Source: Myxococcus stipitatus
GTDB taxonomy: Bacteria > Myxococcota > Myxococcia > Myxococcales > Myxococcaceae
Reading direction: 5' to 3'
DNA: 64,000 bases
Assembly (NCBI RefSeq): GCF_038561935.1
Contig: NZ_CP102770.1
Span: 4,960,001-5,024,000 of the forward strand
The notes beneath the pieces were generated by a model. It was not told the origin of the DNA. It made no database searches and saw only the letters and a program-made list of their open reading frames with translations. Of the stretch, positions 1-7,503 are shown piece after piece; position 1 is the stretch's first letter, and every line of letters starts with the position of its first letter. Position numbers and translations under genes: made by a program.

Positions 1-435
1 GGCAAGGGCTCCGTCCACGGCCACGGCTTCACCGTCTGGATCCAACAAGGCACCTTCACGGACAACCAGTCCATCGGCAACCGGGCCATCGGCTTCCTCG
101 TCTTCACCTCGGGCCCCACCCAGCTCGAGTTCGCTGGCAACGCCGCCATCGGCAACCGTGGCGCCGGCCTCTGGCTCCGCGGAGACTTCGCCGTCGGACT
201 CCACGGCAACAGCTTCTACGGGAACCTCGGCGAGTCCGTGGGCGGCGCCTTCCAGGCCGTCCCCAACTGCGGCGTCGTCAACGACACGAGCCTCTTCCTC
301 GATGCCACCCTCAACTACTGGGGCGCCTCGACCGGCCCCGGAGGGGACCCCGCGGATGCCGCGGGTGCGGGGACCGTGTGCGACGTGGATGGCCAGACCC
401 AGGTCATCCCCTTTGACGCGACTCCCCTTCACTGA
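1..435 (+). CDS. Right-handed beta-helix repeat protein, C-terminal part
   Basis: The reading frame is open from the first base to TGA at 433-435 and gives 144 residues, so the start lies outside the window. The residues show short recurring turns (GNRAIG, GNAAIGNRGAG, GNSFYGN) with Asn/Gly at regular spacing, which is the ladder pattern of right-handed parallel beta-helix (pectate-lyase-like or NosD-like) proteins. The stretch NYWGASTGPGGDPADA near the end is the very typical closing motif of this superfamily. Such myxobacterial proteins are usually secreted or surface-attached, with roles in carbohydrate binding or cleavage or in adhesion. No catalytic residue can be assigned from the part seen. 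The fold is well supported; the function is unknown. Confidence 0.75.
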   Translation, partial: GKGSVHGHGFTVWIQQGTFTDNQSIGNRAIGFLVFTSGPTQLEFAGNAAIGNRGAGLWLRGDFAVGLHGNSFYGNLGESVGGAFQAVPNCGVVNDTSLFLDATLNYWGASTGPGGDPADAAGAGTVCDVDGQTQVIPFDATPLH

Positions 436-445
436 GCGTGGCTGA

Positions 446-465
446 GGGAGGGGATCCCCCTTCCC
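446..465 (+). terminator. Possible terminator hairpin after the beta-helix gene
   Basis: GGGAGGGG and CCCCTTCCC face each other across a tiny loop 11 bases after the stop codon, with one bulged base. No T-run follows, so an intrinsic terminator is only possible. Two more short GGGG/CCCC hairpins follow within 75 bases (around 496-510 and 513-530). Confidence 0.3.
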
Positions 466-608
466 ATCCGCGCTGAACTCTGCGAAGGGGTGACCCCGTT
501 CGGACCCAGGCATGGGGCGGAAAATACCCCGCTCCCTTGGAATCCCTAGTATTGCAGTCAGTTTGCGATATTGCGGGGCCACTGGATATAGTTCGCGTGG
601 ATTCGGAA

Positions 609-1514
609 ATGAAAAGCAACACACCTGGTTCGCCCCGGACTCACTCCATGGAACGAGCATCACGAGGGGCGACCCAGGTGGCGCGTCCGGTCCTACGCTC
701 CGTGCTACACGAAGCGCTGGAGAGCGAGCTGGGCGGTGAGGTGGTGGTGAAGTCCGCCACCGTCTCCGGCCGCATCTTCGTGGTCGACCGGAAGATTGCT
801 TGGGCTGTCTTGAATGGCCCCGGGGTCCAGAACTTCTCGTCCTTGCTGATCCAGAACGAGTGGGTGAGCCGGGACGACGTCGAGCAGGTCATGGCGGAGT
901 GCCGCAAGAGTGGCGGCAACTTCTGCGAGGTCCTGGTCGCGTGGGGACTGGTTCCCCGAGACACCTTGCGCGAGCTGCTCCGTGGACACATGGCGGGCCA
1001 CCTGCGCGCGCTGCTCGCCGTCCCAGACGCGCAGGCGCTCTTCGTTCCACAGCCTCGCACCTACTCCAGCCAGTTGACCTTCAGCCTGGAGGAGCTGGCG
1101 CCTCCCGTCGAGCAGCACCCCACCCACCCATCCGCTGAAAGAGAAGTCATGCCGAACGTGAAGCTGTCCCTGGAAGAGACCCTGAAGATTGAAGGTGCCT
1201 TCGCCGCTTGTCTGGTCGATGCCAAGAGCGGCATGTGCCTGGGGAGCCAGGGTGGGACCGCGACCTTCAACATCGAGACGGCCGCCGCCGCGAACACCGA
1301 GGTCGTCCGCGCGAAGATGAAGGCGATGTCCGTGCTGGGCATCAAGGACCGCATCGAGGACATCCTCATCACGCTCGGCGAGCAGTACCACGTCATCCGC
1401 CCGCTGGCCTCGCGCGAGGGCCTGTTCTTCTACGTGGCGCTGAACCGCGCCAACGCGAATCTGGCCATGGCTCGCTTCCGCCTGGCGGAGATCGAGAAGG
1501 GCCTGCAGCTCTAG
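609..1514 (+). CDS. DUF4388-like plus roadblock/LC7 domain protein
   Basis: A soluble protein of 301 residues in two parts. Residues about 35-150 resemble the PatA/DUF4388-type N-terminal domains common in myxobacterial signalling proteins (GRIFVVDRKIAWAVLNG, then a helical region). Residues about 181-301 look like a roadblock/LC7 (longin-like) domain, with the strand-turn-strand ACLVDAKSGMCLGS and the final FFYVALNRANANLAMAR. Roadblock proteins often regulate small Ras-like GTPases (MglB is the myxobacterial example), but no GTPase gene adjoins. ATG 609 is preferred. A TTG 24 codons upstream and an ATG at 648 are alternatives, and none has a strong ribosome site. An in-frame ATG at 1149, preceded by AAAGAGAAG, could also make the roadblock domain alone. 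The target is unknown. Confidence 0.7.
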   Translation: MKSNTPGSPRTHSMERASRGATQVARPVLRSVLHEALESELGGEVVVKSATVSGRIFVVDRKIAWAVLNGPGVQNFSSLLIQNEWVSRDDVEQVMAECRKSGGNFCEVLVAWGLVPRDTLRELLRGHMAGHLRALLAVPDAQALFVPQPRTYSSQLTFSLEELAPPVEQHPTHPSAEREVMPNVKLSLEETLKIEGAFAACLVDAKSGMCLGSQGGTATFNIETAAAANTEVVRAKMKAMSVLGIKDRIEDILITLGEQYHVIRPLASREGLFFYVALNRANANLAMARFRLAEIEKGLQL

Positions 1515-1662
1515 TCGCAGGTTCGCGATTCGCGCTTGGAGTCGAGCGGGTGTCGCTCCAAGCGCGAAGGGAATGGTCATCATGTCCATTCCGAACCGAC
1601 GCCGGCTGGCCTACGCTCGAGCACTTCCGTGAAGAAGTGCTTGTTCTCAGCGGGGACGGCTC

Positions 1663-4518
1663 ATGCGTCAGCGTCAGCGATTCTTCATTCTCCCGGCCCT
1701 CATCCTCGCGGTCTGCGCGGTGCTGGTGCTCTGGTTCCGCGGCACGCCAGACACGTCGGGTGCCGAGCCCCAGGGCACCACGGGGGCTCAGCCCCTCGCG
1801 GCTGACAGCGCTCCCTCGGCGCGTGCGCACGCTCCCGCCACGCCGCCTCTCGAGTCCACGCTCACGCCGGCGGATGGATTCTTCGTCGTGCGCGTGAGCA
1901 CTCCCGCGGGGCCCGTCTCCGGTGCTCGCGTTCGTGCATGGCTTCGAGGCGCCTCCGGTGGCACCGAGGCGAACCCCTGGCGGCTGGCGAGCGAGGGTGT
2001 CTCGGGGGAGGACGGCACGCTGCGACTGCTGGCGGGCCCCGGCGACTATCTGCTCTCCGCTCACGCCCCGGGGCACGCGCCCGTGCGTCGCGAGGCCACC
2101 CGGCCCGTGGGGGTGGCCGAGACCGTGGTGGAGCTCTCCCTCCCGGCGGGCGTATCCCTCCAGGGTCGCGTCGTCGCCGAGGGCCGCAACGAGCCTGTTC
2201 CCATGGCGGACATCACCCTGCGGCCCTATCCCGGCGCCGCCATCGCCTGGGCCGAGGCCGTCTCGCTTCCCGAAGAGTCCGCTGTCGCCACCAGTGATGA
2301 GCGCGGCCGCTTCCAGTTCTCCAACCTGGCCCCAGGGCGCTACGCCCTCACCGCCGAAGCCCCGGGCTTCAGTCCTCGCACCTTGCGCTTCCTCCAGGTC
2401 CCCACCTCGGCCGAGCTGGTCGTCGGCCTGTGGGGCGCGGGGACGCTGGAGGGCTTCGTCGTGGATGCGAAGGGACAGCCTGTCGCGGGGGCGGAGCTCC
2501 TCGCCTCCGGAGGCCCCGCGCCCGTGCGAGCCTCGACCAGCGAGGGGGGCGGCTTCGCCGTCGAGGTCCAGGCGGGGACCTGGGTCCTCACCGCGCGGCA
2601 CGGCGCCTCCGTGGGGCGAATCCCGGGTGCCCTGTCCGTGGCCCCGGGGGAGACGCTGCGCGGCCTCACCGTGACGCTGGGCGCGGCCAGTGGCCTCGAG
2701 GGGCGGGTTCTCGCCTCGGACGGCACGCCGGTGCGCGAGGCCACGCTCGTCGCGAGCCCCTCGCGCGCGACAGGGGAGCTGGGGCGAGCCACGTCTGGCG
2801 CCGAGGGGGCGTACCGGCTGGAGCTGCCCCCGGGTGACTACGACGTGGTGGCCCAGGCCCCTGGCTTCGCCACCACGCGGGTGACGGCCATCGTCGTCCC
2901 CTCGGGTGCCTTCGCGCCGCTGGACGTGAAGCTCGAGGCCGCCACCGCCGAGGTCGAGGGCACCGTGACGAACGCCTCCGGCCAGCCCGTTGCTCACGCG
3001 GAGGTCCGCGCCGGACAGCGGGAAGGACTCTCGCGCAGCACACGCACGGACGAGCAGGGCGTCTACCTGCTCACGGGGCTCGCTCCGGGCACCACCTCCG
3101 TGCGGGCGCGGCGCGATGGCGCCCAGGGCTGGGCGAGCCGTGTCGAGACGCTCAAGTCCGGCACTCGTGCGCGCGTCGACCTGACGCTCGCCGAGTCCGG
3201 CATCGTCCAGGGCCGCGTGACGCTCGCGTCCGGTGAGGCGGTGCCTGAGCCGGCGGTGGTGCGCGCGATGCCACGTGATGGCTCGGGCGGTGGCGCGAAC
3301 ATGTCCTGGACGGAGACCGATGCGGAGGGGCTCTATCGCCTGGAGCTGCCCGCGGGCGTGTACCAGCTCACCGCCGTGTTGCCGCGCGCGCGCTTCATCT
3401 ACTTCCACCAGGACGACCCCGCCGTCACCGTCCCGGAAGGCAGCTCCATCCACCAGGACCTCGTCCTCCTCGAGGAGCGCGGCATCACCGGCACCGTGCG
3501 CGAGTCCTCGGGTGCGCCCAGTCCCTTCGCCGCCGTGGCCGCCGTGCAGGGGGGAGACTTCCCCATCACCGTTCGGGTGCTCGCGGATGAGGACGGTTCC
3601 TTCGCCATCCCCGCGCGTCCCCCGGGGGCGCCGCCGCTCGCGGAGCTCGTCGCGCACAACTCGGGCCGGGTGGCTCGCGTCGCGAACGTGGGCGAAGGGC
3701 AGGGGCCCGTGGAGCTGCGTCTCCAGGCCGCCGCGCAGGTGCGAGGCCGCGTCGTCGCGCGCACCGGAGTGCCTCCCGACGGCTTCGTCCTCACGCTCTC
3801 CGCGGTGGATGGAGAGGAGCTGCCCTGGGCGGGCACGGCTCCCACCACCCGTCAGTTCCCGGGAAGCACCTTCGAGCTGCGCGATGCCCCGGGGCAGCCC
3901 CTCAAGCTCTCGGTCCGCACGCAGGACGGGCGCACGGGTGAGGCCACGGTGTCCTTGTCTCCCGGTGGCAGCGCGGACGTGGAGATTCCCCTCACGCAGG
4001 GCGACTCCTCGCTCTCGGGGCGCGCCGTGTGGAGCCGCAATGGAGGCCCCGCCTCGGGTGTCTCCGTGTTTCTTGATCGCCCCGTGACGTCGCGTCCGGA
4101 CGCCGTCACCGGCCCGGATGGCCGCTTCCGCCTGGACGCCGTTCGCCCCGGGGCCCACACCGTCCGACTCATGCCGCCCGAGGGCCGCGTGGAGACGCGC
4201 GGGGTGAAGGTCGCGGAGGTCGAGGCCACCGACCTGGGCGACATCCCCGTCTCTCCGCGCCGGGCGACACCCGGGACACTGGGGGCTGGCTACAGCGAGG
4301 ACCGGGGGTATGTGTCCTTCGCCTGGCTCACGCCCGAGGGGCCCGCGGCCCGTGCGGGCATCTCCGTGGGTGATCGGCTCCTCGCCGTGGACGGGGTGGT
4401 CGTCCGCAACCGCGTGGAAGCGGAGCAGCGCTCCCACGGGGCACCGGGCTCGCCTGTCCGCTTGCGGCTGGTGCGCGGCGGCGGTGAGCAGGAGCTTCAA
4501 GCCATTCGCGCGGACTGA
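1663..4518 (+). CDS. Membrane-anchored carboxypeptidase-regulatory-like repeat protein with C-terminal PDZ domain
   Basis: A 951-residue protein. Residues 8-26 (FFILPALILAVCAVLVLWF) form an N-terminal membrane anchor, so the bulk should lie in the periplasm. The body is a chain of about nine beta-sandwich repeats of the carboxypeptidase-regulatory-like (transthyretin-like) type, each with a signature such as GRVVAEG..PVPMADI or GTVTNASGQPVAHAEV followed by YRLELPPGDYDV. Residues about 870-950 read as a PDZ domain: GAGYSEDRGYVSFAWL, then AARAGISVGDRLLAVDG. PDZ domains bind exposed peptide C-termini or internal loops. No catalytic domain is visible, so a scaffold or adhesion role is inferred. 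ATG 1663 follows a GGGGA ribosome site at good distance. A terminator-like hairpin follows the stop. Confidence 0.8.
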   Translation: MRQRQRFFILPALILAVCAVLVLWFRGTPDTSGAEPQGTTGAQPLAADSAPSARAHAPATPPLESTLTPADGFFVVRVSTPAGPVSGARVRAWLRGASGGTEANPWRLASEGVSGEDGTLRLLAGPGDYLLSAHAPGHAPVRREATRPVGVAETVVELSLPAGVSLQGRVVAEGRNEPVPMADITLRPYPGAAIAWAEAVSLPEESAVATSDERGRFQFSNLAPGRYALTAEAPGFSPRTLRFLQVPTSAELVVGLWGAGTLEGFVVDAKGQPVAGAELLASGGPAPVRASTSEGGGFAVEVQAGTWVLTARHGASVGRIPGALSVAPGETLRGLTVTLGAASGLEGRVLASDGTPVREATLVASPSRATGELGRATSGAEGAYRLELPPGDYDVVAQAPGFATTRVTAIVVPSGAFAPLDVKLEAATAEVEGTVTNASGQPVAHAEVRAGQREGLSRSTRTDEQGVYLLTGLAPGTTSVRARRDGAQGWASRVETLKSGTRARVDLTLAESGIVQGRVTLASGEAVPEPAVVRAMPRDGSGGGANMSWTETDAEGLYRLELPAGVYQLTAVLPRARFIYFHQDDPAVTVPEGSSIHQDLVLLEERGITGTVRESSGAPSPFAAVAAVQGGDFPITVRVLADEDGSFAIPARPPGAPPLAELVAHNSGRVARVANVGEGQGPVELRLQAAAQVRGRVVARTGVPPDGFVLTLSAVDGEELPWAGTAPTTRQFPGSTFELRDAPGQPLKLSVRTQDGRTGEATVSLSPGGSADVEIPLTQGDSSLSGRAVWSRNGGPASGVSVFLDRPVTSRPDAVTGPDGRFRLDAVRPGAHTVRLMPPEGRVETRGVKVAEVEATDLGDIPVSPRRATPGTLGAGYSEDRGYVSFAWLTPEGPAARAGISVGDRLLAVDGVVVRNRVEAEQRSHGAPGSPVRLRLVRGGGEQELQAIRAD

Positions 4519-4525
4519 GGCACAT

Positions 4526-4573
4526 CGCCGAGTCTCCTGGCGTCTTCGAGTGTCTTCCGTCGGAGACGCGGCG
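4526..4573 (+). terminator. Candidate terminator hairpin
   Basis: Twelve-base arms CGCCGAGTCTCC (4526-4537) and GGAGACGCGGCG (4562-4573) pair with one mismatch around a 24-base loop, starting 8 bases after the stop codon of the PDZ-repeat gene. There is no T-run, so termination strength is uncertain. Confidence 0.4.
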
Positions 4574-4743
4574 GGTGGGGGGCCCTCGCCGGTGTGAGTG
4601 GCTCCCCTCGCTGAAGCAGCCCTCCTGGTGGGTTCCCCCGAGGGACTCGGGACACGGTGGACGTCGCCCGTCGCCACCATCCTCGTTGCTGACGGTGCAT
4701 TTGGAGTAGGCTCGCCGGCCGAACACCTTGGAGCGAGCACCGA

Positions 4744-6573
4744 ATGACCTTGTTCAGGAGGCCGTCCCCTCCGACGGCGGGCGAGTCGAGCCACGATTCG
4801 AGTCGCAGTGCCACCCCCACGGAGTCACCCTCCGTGCCGGATTCGTCCAGCCAGGTCCTGAGCGCTCCTCCTCGCCCGCGGATGAACCCGCAGGGCGCGG
4901 GCTCCGGACTTCCGGAGCGTCGCCCCATGGCCCCTCAGCGTCCCGCGCCTCCCGCGTCCGAGGATCCCGAGTTCCCCACCGAGCGCCGCAGCGCCGTGTC
5001 GGGCGCCCCCGCCGAGCGCCGTTCCGCGCAGCCGCAGCCAGGCGGTTCTCCTTCGGTCATCGTGTCGTCCTCGGAGCGCGCGCCGTCCGCGGAGCGCCGG
5101 CCGCCACCCCCGTCCGCCTCTCAGGCCATGAGCTTCCCGGAGCGCCGCTCCCCGGCCGCCGCGCCTGGGGCGGCTTCCGGAGGGCAGGACCGCCGCGTGG
5201 CGCCCCCCGCGTCCTTCGCGGGAGGGGAGCGCCGCTCCGCCGCGACGGGCTCCCGACGGGCGCTCGACGCGAATGCGGGCGGCGCGGACCGCTTCTGGCC
5301 CAACCAGCCTCGCGTGCTGGAGGACACGGGCCTCACCGCCACCTTCGTGGAGGAGCTGGTCCTCAAGGCGCTCTTTTTCGCCGGTGAGATGCGCGGCATG
5401 GACCTGGCCGCCCGTCTCCAGCTCCCCACCTCCGTCGTCGACGACACCATCGAGGGCCTGCGCCGCCAGAAGTACGTGGACATCCGCGGCGGTGGCTCGT
5501 CCGGCGTGGGCAAGTCCACGATGATCTATCAGCTGACGCCCTTCGTGACGGACGTGCTGCGGCAGATCCTCGAGCGCAATCGCTACAACGGCCCGGCGCC
5601 CATTCCCTTCCAGGAGTATGTCGCGGCGGTGAAGAAGCAGACGGTGCGAGGCAATCGCATCACCCGCTCGAAGATGCAGGACAAGTTCGGCGACCTCATC
5701 ATCCGCGACTACATCTACGACGGCATCGGCCCGGCGATGAACTCCGGCCGCGCCATCTTCTTCTACGGGCCTCCCGGCAATGGAAAGACAGCCATCTGCC
5801 AGGGAATGGTGAACTGCTTCGACGGGGACATCTTCATTCCCCACGCCATCCTCATCGACGACTTCGTGGTGAAGGTCTTCGACTCCAACCTCCACAAGCC
5901 CGTGGAGGATGACGGTGGGTCCTATGACAGGCGTTGGGTGCGCTGCCGGCGGCCGCTCGTCGTCGTGGGCGGTGAGCTGACGCTGGAGATGCTCGACCTC
6001 GTCTACTCGCCGGAGGTGAAGTACTACGAGGCCCCGTTCCAGATGAAGGCCAGCAACGGGATGCTCCTCATCGACGACTTCGGCCGTCAGAAGGTGTCGC
6101 CGAGGGACCTGCTCAACCGGTGGATTGTCCCGCTGGAGAGCGACATCGACATGCTCACCCTGCACACCGGCAAGAAGCTGCAGGTGCCCTTCGACGTGTT
6201 CGCCGCCTTCTCCACCAACCTGGACCCCAGCGCCCTCGTGGACGACGCCTTCCTGCGCCGCGTCCGCTACAAGCTGGAGGTGCAGCGTCCGGACGAGGAG
6301 CAGTTCCACCAGATCTTCGAGATCATGTGCCGCAAGCGCGGCGTGGCCTACAACGCCAAGGCCATCGACTACCTCATCGACGCGCACTACCGGCCCCACA
6401 ACCGGCCCTTCGCGGCCTGTCAGCCTCGCGACCTGCTCGACCAGGTCATCGACATGTCCTACTACCTGGGCCAGGAGCCTCGGTTGGACCCCGCGCTGCT
6501 GGACGCCGCCGTGCACAGCTACTTCGTGCGCTTCGACCGGCCGGTGGAGACGACCGCGGCCTCCGCCTCCTGA
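4744..6573 (+). CDS. AAA ATPase with winged-helix domain and disordered ERR-repeat N-terminus
   Basis: A 609-residue protein with three parts. Residues 1-180 are Pro/Ser/Ala-rich and probably disordered, with the short repeat [P/A/T/G]ERRS or ERRP recurring about seven times. Residues about 190-275 look like a winged helix (MRGMDLAARLQLPTSVVDDTI). Residues about 300-600 form an AAA-type ATPase with Walker A GPPGNGKT (342-349), Walker B LLIDDFG (441-447), a sensor-1-like stretch FAAFSTNLDPSALVDDAFLRR, and a C-terminal lid. Such ATPases occur widely in Myxococcota, but I know of no assigned substrate. The sensor region keeps an Asn and the RR of the arginine finger, so it should be active. ATG 4744 follows GGAG. 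The gene converges with the WbqC-like gene, 4 bases apart. Confidence 0.8.
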   Translation: MTLFRRPSPPTAGESSHDSSRSATPTESPSVPDSSSQVLSAPPRPRMNPQGAGSGLPERRPMAPQRPAPPASEDPEFPTERRSAVSGAPAERRSAQPQPGGSPSVIVSSSERAPSAERRPPPPSASQAMSFPERRSPAAAPGAASGGQDRRVAPPASFAGGERRSAATGSRRALDANAGGADRFWPNQPRVLEDTGLTATFVEELVLKALFFAGEMRGMDLAARLQLPTSVVDDTIEGLRRQKYVDIRGGGSSGVGKSTMIYQLTPFVTDVLRQILERNRYNGPAPIPFQEYVAAVKKQTVRGNRITRSKMQDKFGDLIIRDYIYDGIGPAMNSGRAIFFYGPPGNGKTAICQGMVNCFDGDIFIPHAILIDDFVVKVFDSNLHKPVEDDGGSYDRRWVRCRRPLVVVGGELTLEMLDLVYSPEVKYYEAPFQMKASNGMLLIDDFGRQKVSPRDLLNRWIVPLESDIDMLTLHTGKKLQVPFDVFAAFSTNLDPSALVDDAFLRRVRYKLEVQRPDEEQFHQIFEIMCRKRGVAYNAKAIDYLIDAHYRPHNRPFAACQPRDLLDQVIDMSYYLGQEPRLDPALLDAAVHSYFVRFDRPVETTAASAS

Positions 6574-6577
6574 GCCG

Positions 6578-7366
6578 TCAGCCCCCCGAGGGCGCCGGAG
6601 CGAAGGGGCCCCACGGCGAGGGCTCCAGCCACCGGCGCACCTCGTCCACCGGGACGTTGGCCAGCACGTCGACAATCGACAGTCCCTGCACGAAGCGCCC
6701 CTCGCGACCTTGCGCGTAGGGTGGGTGCCGGAAGCGCTGCCACAACACGCGCACGTCCGCGTCCCGGAACAGGCTCACCTGCAGGTACAGCGACGAGCCC
6801 AGCCCCGAGTAGTACGTCTGGGCTTTCAGCTGGCGGCAGTACTCCACCAGCCGCGCCGACTTCTCGTCGCCCTGACGCTCCAGACTGGAGGCCAGGCGGA
6901 TGTCTGGCTTCAGTCCGAGGGGCTCATGGAACAGCGCGGTGCTCGCCAGCAGCACGCGCAGCAGGGAGCCGGGGCCCGACTCGCGCGCCGCGCCGTCGTA
7001 GAAGGGCTCCAGCAGGGGCAGCACCTGGGTGGCGAAATGGGGCCGCTGCCCATACAGCGTCACCAGCTTGCTCAGGTGCTTGCGTGCCCAGGGCTGTCGG
7101 GAGTCCACGGCGAGCTCGCCGATGAGCGAGTCGCGGTGTGGGTCCTCCAGGGGAATGGACAACCACTGGAAGCCAGGCTCGGTGGGCGGAGGTGTGGGCA
7201 CGTTGGCGGGCAGCGCGACGCGGGTCCTCCGCTGCCAGCCACGCCTCAGCCACTGCACGTTGTCGAGCACCAGCAGCGTGCCCGCGCGCGCCACCTGCTC
7301 ATAGAAGTCCACCCAGGGGAGGTAATGCGGTTGCTCGGCGACGACGACTCCTGGGCTGCCCGGCAC
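6578..7366 (-). CDS. WbqC-like family protein
   Basis: About 262 residues. The start VVVAEQPHYLPWVDFYEQVARAGTLLVLDNVQW is the hallmark of the WbqC-like family (xxxQPxYLPWxGYF...DxVQ), whose members lie in O-antigen and other polysaccharide or lipid biosynthesis loci and are thought to act on sugar-nucleotide intermediates. The biochemical reaction is poorly defined. GTG 7366 is chosen because GGAGAGAGAGG lies just upstream in the message. A longer GTG start at 7414 has no ribosome site. The gene stands alone here, divergent from the following His kinase, so no glycan pathway partner supports a more exact call. Confidence 0.8.
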   Translation of the reverse strand: MPGSPGVVVAEQPHYLPWVDFYEQVARAGTLLVLDNVQWLRRGWQRRTRVALPANVPTPPPTEPGFQWLSIPLEDPHRDSLIGELAVDSRQPWARKHLSKLVTLYGQRPHFATQVLPLLEPFYDGAARESGPGSLLRVLLASTALFHEPLGLKPDIRLASSLERQGDEKSARLVEYCRQLKAQTYYSGLGSSLYLQVSLFRDADVRVLWQRFRHPPYAQGREGRFVQGLSIVDVLANVPVDEVRRWLEPSPWGPFAPAPSGG

Positions 7367-7503
7367 GTCCGGCCTCTCTCTCCACGAGGTTGCTGGGGTG
7401 GCGCGGCCCCTCACTCGGGACCCGGCGCGGTGGATCCATCCCGCTGCTAGATTGTAACATTCCGAAGACGGGCAGGGACCTTCGCCGAGGCGGGAAGGAA
7501 CGG

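Noticed and set aside
1149..1514. Separate small roadblock gene starting at ATG 1149
   Set aside because: The frame is continuous with the upstream domain and the AAAGAGAAG ribosome site is weak. Kept as a possible internal start only.
1393..4794. Long open frame on the minus strand across the PDZ-repeat gene (over 1,100 codons)
   Set aside because: It is antisense to a gene with clear repeats and a good ribosome site, has Arg/His/Gly-rich low-information sequence, and arises because stop codons are rare in G+C-rich DNA.
5494..5520. Second P-loop-like motif GSSGVGKS in the AAA protein (residues 251-258)
   Set aside because: It lies in the wing of the winged helix, with no Walker B or sensor after it before the true P-loop at 342. 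It is likely chance in a Gly/Ser turn.
7138..7503. Upstream extension of the His kinase
   Set aside because: The extension is antisense to the WbqC-like gene and precedes a strong GGAAGGAA-ATG start at 7504.
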